From the NCBI GenBank assembly GCA_030077755.1, contig JAQJZZ010000014.1:2542001-2606000 (forward strand): a DNA stretch of 64,000 nt, written 5' to 3'. Position 1 is the stretch's first letter. Each line of letters begins with the position of its first letter. Positions 47,105-59,268 of this stretch are shown here, one piece after another. The stretch is from Filosporella fistucella. Lineage: Eukaryota; Ascomycota; Leotiomycetes; Helotiales. A model generated the notes under the pieces. It did no database searches. It saw nothing but the letters and a program-made list of their open reading frames with translations, and had not been told where the DNA came from. The translations under genes were made by a program, and so were the position numbers.

Positions 47105-48121
47105 TTACCCGACAATATCTTCATACTCATCCCACCCGTCCCAGTTGTCCCAGTCAACCTCATCAGCATGATCGGAGGGCGCCCAATCACAAATACCAGC
47201 TACGAAGGGAATCGAATCTATGGGGATAAGATCAAGATCTAGCATCCGTCTGCACCACAGTGTCCACCAGGATCCGAAATCGGTAGCCATCCTTTCATCG
47301 TATTCCTCGTCGCCCGCAAAAGGGTCATCAAAATAGGGAGGCATGATGAGTTTGATCTTTTTGCGACAGTAAGGACAGTTTTCTTTCTGAATTACCCAGT
47401 CCTCCACACACTCAAGATGGAAAACGTGACCGCACGGAAGCTGTCTTGGATCACCCTCCCTCAGACTCTCGTACTTGCAGACACCGCATGCCTCGTCAGG
47501 CTGGGTTGAGGGATGTACTGGCTTGAATGGAGAGCATGGCCAAAATTTCTCATCCGGATCGTAAGAGTACACGATTGTATCTGGGTCAACTGTAGGATCA
47601 TCCCGATAACTCTCGTTCACGTAAGCGTTGCAAGCTTTCCACCAAGCAGCTCTTCGTAGCTCTCTGCGCTCTTGCTGTTCAATCTCTTCCTTCTGAAGAA
47701 GCTCTGCTTCCAACCATTCCACCTCCGTAAAGGTTATAGCTTCTCCATTAGCGATTCGACGCCAGTACATTCTTCGGAATTCCAACAGTGCGTTTGTCAG
47801 GAATGGGCGAGAAAGTCCGCTCGCGCTCGCTTGACAGCGGTCACATTTGCCCTTCTCTTCTGGCTTGTAGGTTATTTGAGTGTAAATTTGGGGAATGGGG
47901 TAGTGAAATCTTCCTGGGGGATTCGAGTCGCGAAATGGGATCCATTCACCAGAGGCAGCTGGCGCAAACTCTTTGAAAAAGTCGTTCATCGGCCCTTCGT
48001 AATCGTCCAGATGATCAAAAAGATTGTTTCCCCCTGAGCATTCCCGGACGTGATATACACGTCCCAAAACATGCCCACAGGCATGAAAAAAGTGAATGTA
48101 CCGTTCACAGTTGGAAGACAT
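47105..48121 (-). CDS. RING-H2 finger protein, probable E3 ubiquitin ligase
   Basis: Single exon, 338 residues from the ATG at 48121 (MSSNCERYIHFFHACGH). The frame is open further upstream but has no ATG there. The RING-H2 domain is at residues 212-252: CGVC ... LPCGHVFHLECVEDWV ... CPYC, with the eight metal ligands C-x2-C, C-x-H-x2-H-x2-C and C-x2-C. N-terminal cysteines and histidines (C5, H10, H13, C15, H17, C28, and C93-x2-C96) may form a second zinc site, as in related ascomycete proteins. The C-terminal tail is strongly acidic and tryptophan-rich (DEVDWDNWDGWDEYED). RING-H2 proteins of this kind recruit an E2 to ubiquitinate substrates; the target is not known. Confidence 0.85.
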   Translation of the reverse strand: MSSNCERYIHFFHACGHVLGRVYHVRECSGGNNLFDHLDDYEGPMNDFFKEFAPAASGEWIPFRDSNPPGRFHYPIPQIYTQITYKPEEKGKCDRCQASASGLSRPFLTNALLEFRRMYWRRIANGEAITFTEVEWLEAELLQKEEIEQQERRELRRAAWWKACNAYVNESYRDDPTVDPDTIVYSYDPDEKFWPCSPFKPVHPSTQPDEACGVCKYESLREGDPRQLPCGHVFHLECVEDWVIQKENCPYCRKKIKLIMPPYFDDPFAGDEEYDERMATDFGSWWTLWCRRMLDLDLIPIDSIPFVAGICDWAPSDHADEVDWDNWDGWDEYEDIVG

Positions 48122-48950
48122 TTTTGAAATTGTGAGGTGTGTAGAACTGGTCTTTGTTGGTGTTCGTCGGTGTTGTTTGAAAGATCGGTGCGGTACCTGT
48201 ATTTGTGGACGGCGATATTTCAAGTCGAAAAATTATTTTCCCTTCATCCTCGCTATGTATAGTGAATTCGTCCAGTCTGTTTAGCCAAAAGGCTGTTCTC
48301 ACTGTCAAGTTAGCCGTACATAGCTGTTTTTATCGACTATAAACAAAACTATTAATTCACCAAATCTCTAAGGCTCGGAAGCGGCAGCACTGGCAGCTAT
48401 GCCTTACAGCCATTCTATCCACCAACAGGATAAAGTCTTTGAACGTCAGAAAGATTGTTGTGAAGGAATTCTTTATACAAAATCCATGCAGGTCTTTGAA
48501 CTGAAGTGTGGAGAGAGTGAGGAACAATACTGACTGAACAAAGCCATTGTACCAGGTTTCATGTGTCACAAAGACAGAGAAGGAGCACGCCATATTTCCT
48601 GGGGATGGATTCTGGCCGCTCCAGATACCCATGTATATTGGGAACAATTTCGAGAGTGTAGATAAAATGTATGTATATTAGATACCTTCGAGTTCTTTGA
48701 ATACTCTTCTTTAGTTCACAGGTGCTATAGTGGGCTAAGTAGATCTTAAACGTGGCGGTAAAATCCAATAAACTCAATTTACCTTGTTCAGGGCAAGAAT
48801 CAAGATCATTTATTGTTGTTCCTGTAGGAAGTCAAATGTTCAACTCATTATCATACATTCTCCTCGCCCAAATTATTGTTTCCAGTGAAGCAAATCATAC
48901 ATACTCCTCGGTCCCAGTTGTGACATCGTATCGTATTCTCGTTTCCCTTA
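48122..48950. other. Intergenic, nothing recognised
   Basis: Between the RING gene start and the 3' end of the rhodopsin-domain gene. Short frames only. Confidence 0.5.
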
Positions 48951-50526
48951 TCACCGCTTCCCTCTCACCTCAGTACGATCAATTTCATACTCCACATTCA
49001 CCCTCACAACATTCTTCGCTGCTCCTCTACTCTGCCTCCTCGACCCAAATTTATCGACTTCATTATGTGGCGGTGTGATGATCCTCGTCTCACTCCCACT
49101 ATCACCAGTATTATGTCCGGTCTCAAGATCCATCTCGTAGCTTTCCACAGCACCATCACGATCTTTCTGATCCGTCACCGTCACCCTCGTAACGCACAGA
49201 ATGCTTTCATCATCTGGCCTGAGTTTTGGCTTACTGCCCAATTTGCCAAAACGAGATCGTCCGGATTGCTGGTATTCAGGTGTTTCTTGATATTTCCCTG
49301 CCGTTGAACCTCCAACCCAGTTTCGGAAGAGAGGTGCCATTGCAGGAACACAGACGAATACTATGCCGAGACTTGATTCGAGGATGGAACATAGTGCTGT
49401 CGGTGCCCAGTGCCTAAAAAGGGAGGATCGATCAGTCGCTTTGCCTGGGTATTAAGAGCAGGAGATAGCATACCATGTGAAATCTGCCACATTCACTAGA
49501 GCAATTGCATTTGTGACTTGACGAGAGATTGTGCCTCCAATGGCAAGTATACCAAGGGAGAACATGATACCAAGCGCACCTAACACATATTAGTATTCAA
49601 TATTCCAAGTCTGAATTGATGATCAGAAGGACATCACTGCTTTGGAGACTTACGCTTCTTCTTGACGTCCATCTGCAAATTTTTGATGACGGCGATCGGA
49701 GCTAATGCGAGGAAGATATCGGTGACAATAAATAGAGCAGCATTGTAGTAGTTGAACGATAAGATGTTGATGCAAGTTGGGCCTCCGATAGCACTGGGAT
49801 TTGTCCACACTTGACTGAGTGGTGTGCAAAGGAAAGCAGCTACTGTCTAGCAATTGTTATTTTGTTATCACAGTGGGAGGATAGATGATTCTCTACTCAC
49901 AATTGTTGAAGATGCTCCTTGTGCAAGAATAAAAATCATCGTTCCCCAAAGAATCCTGCGCTGTAGTGGTGTCACAGCTAGTCGGAGGTAGAGTGCTACA
50001 ATACTGCCTTTGACACATCCAAGGCCAAAGTAGTAGAGAGCTTGTGTTACCCATGGCCACTTTGTGATGTTAGGATGATTCTTTTGTGATGAATACAACT
50101 CGTCAACTTACCAGAATCATCCTCTGCAAGATTGCTGGACCATTTTTGATAACAGCTAAATCTGCGACGTGGAATCCGACCCCATTCTCAAATTGGAGTT
50201 TGACTGCAGCAATATGTACGACTTCAGCAAGCTATCATACATTTGTTAGAACGATCTGTGGTACTGAATGGTTCTGCATTAGCTGAAGGAATGAATTCTT
50301 ACCCAGGCAAGAGTGATCAAGAGATCATCGAAACCCAGCTTTCTTCCGATAAAGATTCGAACGTAAATTCTATAAGATCAATCAGTTCCCGGATTTGGTT
50401 CACTCTTGTTTCGACCTACCGGACTAAGTATGCTATCGTCGCAATGGCAAACAGAATGTAGCAACCAATCCGTAAGTCGAGGCGGTTTTCTGTGCCTGCT
50501 GGCAAGTCGGCCGCTGTCACAGTCAT
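48951..50526 (-). CDS. Fungal rhodopsin-domain integral membrane protein (PTH11-like)
   Basis: Seven exons: 50420-50526, 50303-50369, 50112-50231, 49901-50059, 49654-49846, 49474-49579 and 48951-49413. All six introns (50-74 bp) fit phase, giving 404 residues from ATG 50526 (MTVTAADLP). Signature segments of the ascomycete rhodopsin domain (PF20684) are in order: RIYVRIFIGRKLGFDDLLITLAW, shown here in two parts as RIYVRIFIGRK and LGFDDLLITLAW; VTQALYYFGLGCVKGSIVALYLRL; FLCTPLSQVW with a paired Cys; NAALFIVTDIFLALAPIAVI; LGIMFSLGILAIGGTISRQV; and HWAPTALCSILESSLGIV. Seven membrane helices are predicted. The charged C-terminal 115 residues are cytosolic. Despite the name, this family is unrelated to retinal opsins and includes PTH11-like surface sensors; the ligand is unknown. 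A short upstream reading frame (50576-50674, MPAFDIHLERVD) precedes it. Confidence 0.85.
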
Positions 50527-52149
50527 CTTGAACAAGACGATGAATAGTGAGTAAACATTCTGATACTCAATTGCCCTATATAAAAGTAATCAAGGGGTTG
50601 AGAGCCGTCCAAGTGCCGATGTTCTCTGGCAATTTTGGGTCGACTCGCTCCAGGTGGATGTCGAAAGCAGGCATTTGGTTTGAAAATATCAAAAGCAGAC
50701 CATAAGTGAGAAGATCCATTAGTGCCTGACTGGGTGGCACTCATGGTTCTCTCAGGCTGTCAAGCTGCACGAGCGAATCAGCTTGCAAGGGCCATTTTTA
50801 ATCCTGTCGCTGTCAACCAGCATGATGAACCCGTATCCTTGGCTTCTCATCACTGGCGATTCTGACGCCTCTCCCGGGCAAGGACAAATGGATGATGGTA
50901 GAGACGAAAGAAATTTGAAAGATGACGATGTGTTATTCTACAGCTGAGGCTCGTCTCGAGATATTTGTTTGATAGATCAAGTAGGGCCAAAACGTGCAAT
51001 CCAATGCGAATTTCTAGTGTGTACAGATTCAACATGTGTAACTGTCTTGAAAGTTATAGAGTGTAAGCCCAACTACAACCCTTTTTCCAAATTCTCCCCA
51101 TCCTCAAACAATCTCTACATGTACCAATGCTCTGGAATATCTCGAAATCCAAACCAGGTCTGAAGTTGACCTGGTATCCGGAAGACTTCCGCATCCTTAG
51201 CTTGTTCGAAATGATTCCTACGATTTACAAATCTGCTTCTTTAGTGCAGTTCTATTTCTACATTTCAATTGCGGTAGCATTTCAGTTTTCCAATTGTCAA
51301 TCATTTCCGTTCTCATCTACGGTGTATGAGCAGATTTTGAGTTTTCGCGCGAACCCTGCAATCGGCGATGAGCACTTCAGGGCAGCATGGGTAGCTGTCG
51401 ACTTCATGGGGACTTACTCGAGGAAGGGCTTAAGCTGCACCGTGTAGTATGAATATTTCGAAGATACAAACATATTTTCCTCGATTTTATGTGAATATTT
51501 CAGTTTCAATTATGATGGATGCTTTTCAATTTTCTCAAGGTTCGATGCCATGAATATTTCCCGTCCTGAAGGAATTAAGTTCGTGAGAACACTAAATCTC
51601 ATGATTCGAGTAAACCTCTAATTTCCTTTGTATGGATCCGCATCGAGGCCGAAGATGACCCGCTCAAACAAGGTCCACTTTGTTCACTATTCCCTCTTTT
51701 CCCCTGAAACCCACATCCATCCCATTTTAAATTCTCCGCTTCACACCGTTGACAGGCTCGGGACGAGCCTCGTACAAGGTTTACGACTCCCCGAGTAACG
51801 TCGTGCATAATCCGAGACTTGCAAGCCCGGACTTGCTTCTACTTGTAGACGAAACGTACTCCAAGGACGAATGGAGCAACCTTGAACAGAAATCCTCTTT
51901 GTCTTTGTATCCTAATGGAGAAATAATCTGAAGATGGTGGCGGGGAGATCTCGTCAGGAAGTGTTCCGCTGGAGAAAGTCTCGAGTCATGATGGGTAGGT
52001 AAGGATACTTCAGAAGAGCGGGGGATCATGATCCCAGTCACGATTGTCGTCTCCTTTCTCTTGCAAAAGATGGCTCAACTTCCTTTCGGTTTGCAGTTGA
52101 AGTGGATTCCTCGAAATATTTTCAAACTTTGTCAGAGCTCTAAATCAAA
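50527..52149. other. Intergenic region between divergent genes
   Basis: About 1.6 kb with promoters of the rhodopsin-domain gene and the O-methyltransferase. No further gene recognised, apart from a 32-codon upstream frame at 50576-50674. Confidence 0.5.
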
Positions 52150-53510
52150 ATGGCAGATTCGTATGTCCCAGCTGCAGAAGTAGCTGTACTGGTGGAAAAT
52201 GTGAACAAAGCTGCAGCAACTTTCGGAAGTGCTGTTGCAGGAGATGCACATGTAGCTCGAAGAAACCTGCAGCTTGAGGCTAGGAAGCTGCTGTACTCTC
52301 TCGAGGAGCCAAACACCGAAGTCTGGCCAAGAATCTTCCAGGTGAGCTTTTTCTTGATATCAAATTGGACTTAACATAGCCACTTATATACTTGATGCTT
52401 GTATAAGTGGGTAAGCATGAAAGCTGATTAAGATAGGTCAATGTCAGCGCAGCAGTTGAAATCGTCTCTAACCTGAAATTATGGGAGAAATTCGAAGGAG
52501 GGGCAACTGTCGCACAAGCTGACATAGTAAAATGGACTGGTGCAGATGAAATCATAATCAGTAAGTTGCTATCTAGCAAAAAAGCTCCCGCTAGCTACAT
52601 CACCAAAATCATACTGATACTGACCTTAACAGTTCGCATTTTCCGCCAACTCACAGCAGCCGGCATTCTAAAAGAAAGCCCTGGCCCAGTATTCACTCTC
52701 ACTCACCTTGGGACACCCTACCTTAACGCAGACCACCGAGCATTCAACAACTTAATGTTCGTCGACATTATTCCCTCCATCATGGCTGTCCCTCGCACCC
52801 TCGCCGAACACAACTACAAAGCACCAACCAAAGAAACCGGTACTCCCTACAAATGGGCTCACGGCGAAGAACTCTGGACCTGGCTTGGCTCCCATCCAGA
52901 TCGAGCTATGAATATGGTCGCAGGAATGCGTTCTCATAACGCTGGAAACGTATCTGGAGATGCTTATCCATGGGGCGAAGAGCTCGGGAAGTTGAACCTG
53001 AAAGATGATGATATAGCTCTTGTTGATATTGCTGGTGGGCAAGGCCATATCAGCGAAGAAATCCGGAAACGGAATCCGGATATCAAGGGTAGATTTATTG
53101 TACAGGATCTACAGTCTTCTTTTGATGCTGTAGGTAACGTTGCGCCAGCTGGAGTGGAGTTCATGGCCTATGATATCTTCACTCCGCAACCGGTGAAAGA
53201 TGCGTATATCTATTACTACCGACATATCTTCCACGACTGGAGTGATGCGGACTGTACAACATTCCTGGAGCAGGTCGTTCCGCTTTTAAAAGCCCAGCCG
53301 AAGAGTAAATTACTACTCGTGGATTTGGTACTGCCGGATGCGAATGTGACTATGCAAGACGCTATCCGAGACATTTCTATGTTTCCTATTGGAGGGATGG
53401 AGAGAAATGAAAGTCAGTGGAAAAAATTGTTAGCGAAGAGCGGACTTGGAATTAAGAAAATATGGAGAGGGAGTGAGCCAGAGGCATGCGTGGAGTGCAT
53501 GTTGCTGTAA
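52150..53510 (+). CDS. SAM-dependent O-methyltransferase
   Basis: Three exons, 52150-52341, 52437-52560 and 52633-53510, with introns of 95 and 72 bp in phase; 397 residues. The N-terminal helical part includes a winged-helix-like segment (AAAVEIVSNLKLWEKF-type, then IFRQLTAAGILKE and FTLTHLG) as in plant-type O-methyltransferases. The SAM motif is VDIAGGQGHIS at residues 236-246. The catalytic His/Asp region is YYYRHIFHDWSD (His306), followed by LLLVDLVLP. The C-terminus carries WKKLLAKSGLGIKKIW. Such fungal enzymes usually methylate hydroxyls of polyketides or aromatic metabolites (AflP/OmtA-like family). No polyketide synthase or other pathway gene is in the window, so the substrate is unknown. 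Confidence 0.9.
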
Positions 53511-54012
53511 GAAATCTTGTGCGATATCGCAGATAGTTCAAGGTCCTCTTGTCGTAGATAATAGCTTTCCCCAAACGCAGCCAGAGTAGTTAAGCCCGCA
53601 AGGGCACACATCTCCCCTTTCCCTGAAAAATCCTCTCCAATCTCTCCTTGGTGTCCGATATCTGAGCTCCCGAAATCTCAATACGCGCAAAATTACGGGC
53701 TATTATATGAATTACCTCCTACTGATCGATACTTACCTGAACGAATGGAACAGTCGAAGAGAAGCTGGAGCGCGAGGCTGTCCTTATAAGCTTCATCAGA
53801 AGACAATATCAATACGTGGAATCCGACCTAGTGTGAATGTCTACATCGCGACCTTGAAACTCTTGCACAATACGCGCCACCATACAGAAAATGGATCTCA
53901 TTTTGTTCTGTGGTACCATTACTTCCCTTATAAATCCACATTAGATATTACTCTTAACTCGTGACTATAGACGTGAATAACGAAACTCTCTCCTCAAATT
54001 CTTCTCAAAAAT
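53511..54012. other. Intergenic, convergent gene ends
   Basis: No gene recognised; short frames only. Confidence 0.5.
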
Positions 54013-57000
54013 TCACGCTGGCACCGTCATTCCCATTGATATCTCGGATTCCGCATCCTCTTTAGAAGCGTAACCATTGGATCCATGCCGCGAAATTGCC
54101 GTCTTAGATCTCCGTTCCAGATTCGACAAGGGTGATTCAGAGCTAACAAAGCCATCAGAGTCAACGTAAGCCCGTCTCCGGGTGCATTCAGGAGGGTTTA
54201 TTGCTGTTTCTGCTCGCTCCTTTGAGTTGGGTACCAGATCTCTAGACGATGGCATGCGCCTCGCCTTCCTGAGTTCATCGACTCTGGTTTTTACCTTCGG
54301 AGCAGGCTCATTCCTGGAACTTGAGATCAAAGGAGTACTCATGTTCCGTGTCGGTGCAGTTATTGGTAGCTGTCGAGCAGATCCCCGTTGAATGGATCCC
54401 TGTTCTCCTGGTGGCGTTTTTTGGGAGACATCCTCAGCAGGAAGTTCACTGAGAATGGACCTGGTTTTGAACTGACTATTTACTTCCAGTCGTATATCCT
54501 GTTCCAATGAAGATAGAGACGGTCTCGTAGATGTTCCTATATATTCACGCAACTGGTTTTGTGCCATTTCCTTGGATTGCAAAGGTAAATGGGTACGGCC
54601 AGAAGCCAATCCAGGCGTTCCCTGGCCTTGTCTCGAATCACCGGCTTTTTCAGATAATTCAACGCTCTCATCATTCGTAGGCCTGAAAAGCCGACGAGCG
54701 GGTGTGAGCGGTGCTGTAGAGACATCAGTATCTTTGTAGCACATAGTCTACCAATTCAAAAATCATACCGTGAAGTTCTGCAGCAAAGTCCCATTTCTCC
54801 TCGCCAGAAGAGGAAATCTTATGCTCCGCAGGTAGGGAAGAGGATCTCGACACATTAGATAACGTAAAATGATCAACGTGCCCGAAATCAATCCCCCCAG
54901 TCGACCGGCGTACTCGTCTTTCCTTTCTTCTTGGTTTTTGTGTCTTCTTCATAATATTTTCACCACTTGAAGAAGTTGGTGGAACCCCTATTGCAGATCA
55001 GCCTCACCATCACACGCATATAATTTTGTGGAACGTACAACCAGATGCGTTTTCTGATGCAAGAGTCCTTGGAAACCCACTAATCGGACAAGAGAGCGGC
55101 TCCCTGGAAACAGACCCTACAGGTACAAGGAACAAAACAATATGAATGCGAGAATTTCGCGACGAAAGCGTCATATCAAAGGTTCCCATGTCAAACGACC
55201 CCTGCTGCCTCATTCTGTTGATGATTTCGGACGTTATATATAGCTATTTGCCAGATTAGCAACTAATAGAGTAAGAAGCCTCAAGTGTTTACCTGCTGTC
55301 TAGGTCGGTGGTAGTCATCCTCGGAGACTTCGAAATATGGCTGGAATCCTGGTCGTTGCTGAAGTAAGAAATAATCACCTAAAGGACGAAGATAGCCCTC
55401 GAGACGGCATAGAATCCTGCCTGTATCATGTTAGCTAGATTGACAAGTATGATGTGCATGTGTGACGAGGGTGTTTTCACCTGTACACTTGAAGCCAGTA
55501 GACGCCTCAATACTCGGAGAAGTGATCATGTCGAAATAAAAGCTGCTTGAAATCAACATTCTAGAAATTTTCTGTATAGTAGATTTTTTCCCGTCGAGTG
55601 CCTTTACAGCTGCGTCGCTGAGTGATTTCAGTTGGTCTGTGGCATCAATGCGTGGGGGTTTACAACAAATGTCCGGGTTGACCCGGATGTACCTGTAGTT
55701 GTTTTCGTCTGTGTTGACATCAGCGGTGTTGTTTACAAATTCCTTCCATGATCTCTCAGCGTCAAGTATGCTATCGATTCGCCCATGCTGACCAAATATG
55801 TTAGTCTAGTCGCTGTCAAAATCAAGATAGTCTAGATACACATACCATTGCGTGAAACAACTGATGCCACCGTGGAAATGGAATTATTGGACGCCGGCTG
55901 CTAAGAAGTCGCGATATTAGTTGAAATTTGAAAACGCTGAGAGAGCAGGCGCTAACCTTGATGCTGTGCTGCTTTTGGATTGTCTCATATCTCTTTCCAC
56001 TTGGCGAGCGTCTTTGCTGGTGCCGATGGAAAGAAATATATCAGGATGACGGTCTGCTACTTCTCCCCAAAGCAGCTTACGTTCCTGCTGAGCAACCCGT
56101 GCTGGATTGTTGTTATAGAACGCGCCATCTAAATAAGATCTTCTTGTAGCCTTGTGATGGAACGATTTGAAGTACGGTGGCGCTGCAGATGTCGCAGCGG
56201 CAGCTTGCCAGAAACTCAACTCCAAGGAAGGGTTATCAGGTCTGGGAAAGTCGTATTGGCTTTCCGTATTGCTTCTGCCTTTGGCTATGGCGATAGGTCG
56301 ATTATAGTTAGCAATTACAACAGCTCTGCGACCCCCATCATCAGTGGCTGTTACAGCCACCTTTGGCGTATAGTCTGTCTCGTTTTGAAGTTGTCCTCCG
56401 AAAAGGCTTTTGTCACCGAGCGCCCTTTGCAAGGCTTGGTGTAGCTGTTTCGTCTTATACATGCTGCCATGATTTAGTGTGGCCAGTCGCTGGAGAAGTG
56501 GAATTCCGTGTAACTCTCGCGGAGTAAAAGCTTGGTGGCAGAGGGTTTGAAACTCATTTTTGCACCTACGGATTGTCCAATTTTTGCCCAGAGCTAGAGC
56601 AATGACCCCCCCGGTACTTTTGGGTCATCAGAACTATCAATATTGAAACAGGGCAAAGAAGCACTAACCTTGTACCCACAATGAGGTCGAAAAATGCCTG
56701 GATAGGTATCTTGTCACCGACCGCCTCTTGTATTGCACGCAAAACTTCTAGTTCAACGATGCCACGAACCCCACCTCTATGTTAGGTTAGCGACCTGTGA
56801 TAAGCCTCGAAAGTTGAACTAATATAGTAGAGGTAGTATTCTCATACGACCGTTTGATTAGCGAACATGAAAGGAGTTGCAGGAGCAGTACATGCGATAC
56901 TTGCAGACTCGACATACGTGACATCGCGAGCGAGGCTTACCCGTCAAGTGAAAGAATCCGAACTCCAGCTAGATCTGGTTTGAAACGAACAACACAAGGC

Positions 57001-59268
57001 TCGGGCCAAGGATCATCGGAATGCAAAGGGCAATTATTCAGGCTAATATCGAACCGATTTAATGGCCTCCCAAACCCCTTGATACAGGGTGTGCACAATA
57101 CATGTCCACATGGAAGCGCGTGTTGTGGGAGCCCCATCAGACATGAGAAACATACTGTATGACTTTGAAATTCTTTCGCCGTGCCTGCGGCACGGTAGAA
57201 TCTCTCCATCGATTTCTTGTGGACTCGAAGCGCATGGTATTCATCAGACATCGTTGGATCCCGTGGATCTGCTTGATCTCGGAGTGTTTCAAGTTTCGTT
57301 TGGCACTTCTGGATATCTCGATCGATGGCATCTGCCCAAGTCTCGAAGTAGCCATCAAAGGTAAGATCTGACTTGTACGGCCCTGTAGCGAAAATTTTAC
57401 CTCGAGAATTCTGGTGTCCTTTGATGTGTGCGGAACGTGTATTTACGCATTTTCCATTTTCGTTCCTAAAGGTGCAAGGAGAGTAAAATTTGCAGAATTC
57501 AGAAAGTACGTAGTCGAGATAATCCTCGTAATCAGCAATATGATCCTGTGGCAAACCTTTTCAGAATTAGTTCATCTTTTGCCTACTCAAAATGGAGCGC
57601 CCTGGTGCTACTACCTTTCCTGTTCCGAACACAATCTAGTAGCATGCTCGACGCGATGAAGGTACTTAACACCTCAAATACCCAGCGCCCGCTTTCTTCC
57701 GGGTCCTGATCATGAAGTGTGATGGCTAGCTGGAGAATACATCCACCAAAATTTTGTTGGATGGGCTAGAAGATTCGTTAGTGCCGAGCAGCTTTGATTT
57801 GAGTCTACTTACATTATTGCGAAGTGAAACCTCGATAAAATTAAATGGAGTCTGGAGATCTTCGGTGAAATGATCGAATGCAGAGTGCAGGAACATACTA
57901 AACTCGTCTGAGTTCGACAGCATATTTGCTCGACGTCTGGACTCGAACGATGTCTTGCAGGAAACTGTAATCCTGTCTCCCAATGCTTCAATTTGTCTAT
58001 CTAGCAAGGCATAGCGGCCTTCCGCTGGAATTCGGACAACCGAAAACGATGAATAGTAACATCGAATAAGATCTTCGACACTGTCAATTCGCCGACCCCT
58101 GTCCCGCCAATCTCGAGCTAGGCTTTTGAAGTAATTCTTCCTCGACAAGCTGGTTTGAGCAGCCTCCAGAAGGCTTCGGGTAGCATATTCCACATTCCAT
58201 TCTTGCTGTGTGGCTACATTAGTTGTGGCAGCATTTACTGCAATGATTAATTGTGGCAATGTTGGTTGATTCACGGACGTCTCAAGAGAAGCCGCGCCCC
58301 ATTTGATCAGCCTCTCGAGTCCTGTTTTCTCAAAGGTCCTGGAGAATTAGACGCTTTTTCCAAACGGTTTCAGGCACTTACTTTTCGTTCCTCAACACAA
58401 ATACCACCACATCCGAGAATGTATATAACAACCTAGGGTACAGCTCGGACACGATGAAACCCCGCTCTCGACGTTCGGTCGTGTCTGCCCATTGCAGAAT
58501 CCTCTTGCTCCCCCCCCTTATGCCGCGCCTTCTCGAAGTCCTTCTCGCTGATGCACCCATAGGGGTCTCTTCTCCGGCGTCTAAGCCCTCAGCATCAGCG
58601 TAGAACAATGGTTTTGAGCTACAGTATGTTTTTGGATCTGCATAGAGGTGAACGTCTGCAGATGTCGGTAGTCGTTTGTGAATCGAGGATCCGACAACAG
58701 GCGTAGCATAAAGGGGTTGGGGAGTTGCCATTTGTAGCTCTTCTCGATCGATAAGCATCTTGATCAGTGTACTCTTCCCCGCATTTGTCTGCCCAATGAA
58801 GGATACCAACTGTGGGTATTTGGTACCATCCTGATTTGGACATTCCGCCATCAATGTGTTATAAATCCCTCCGTCGGTAAGGAATGGCTCTCTGTAACGG
58901 TTTCTACCGATGCCTTTACAAACCAATTGATTAGCTTCGAGAAATCCTGAGTTTGGATGAGGTCAGCTACCAAACCATGTCGTCTTCATGTCAGCCTCGT
59001 GCAATTGCTCCAATTCATCTTCTGACACTGGCGGATTCAAGATCTTTCGCAAATGATCATGCCGTCGAGCATCCGTTCTTTCATGAGGCTGTCCATCTCG
59101 TGCAGTTGCACCATCGCGATGTCCGGGAATTTGCGCCCAACATGCGTCGCAGATTCGTGCTGAACAGTCGACACACCACCATACTGGCGGATTTGAGCCA
59201 GTGCAGGATTGAAAGTTGAAAGCACAAGCTGGACTATCGTGTTTTGATGATCCGGCAGGCAAAGACAT
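54013..59268 (-). CDS. Multidomain B-box / P-loop GTPase / RING / patatin phospholipase protein
   Basis: Thirteen exons (58971-59268, 58382-58913, 57813-58338, 57615-57765, 56941-57556, 56669-56776, 55957-56616, 55846-55900, 55481-55787, 55293-55420, 55039-55243, 54769-54987, 54013-54731), all phase-consistent; 1,507 residues from ATG 59268. A B-box-like zinc finger (Cys15 to His50 and beyond: CVDC, CDAC, HRDG) leads. A P-loop GTPase follows: GQTNAGKST at 140-148 and DAEG at 206-209. A RING-like finger lies at 638-680 (CFSC ... CGHVLCTPC ... CPLH). A patatin domain spans about 700-970: oxyanion DGGGVRG at 707-713, nucleophile GTSTGG (Ser744), catalytic DGA (Asp907). Patatins hydrolyse phospholipids; GTPase and zinc modules suggest regulated activation and ubiquitin links, which is inference. 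The serine/arginine-rich tail is disordered. If the last two introns (54988-55038; 54732-54768, only 37 bp) are wrong, the protein ends at 55010 (1,204 residues) and a small separate frame begins 57 bp later. Confidence 0.85.
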
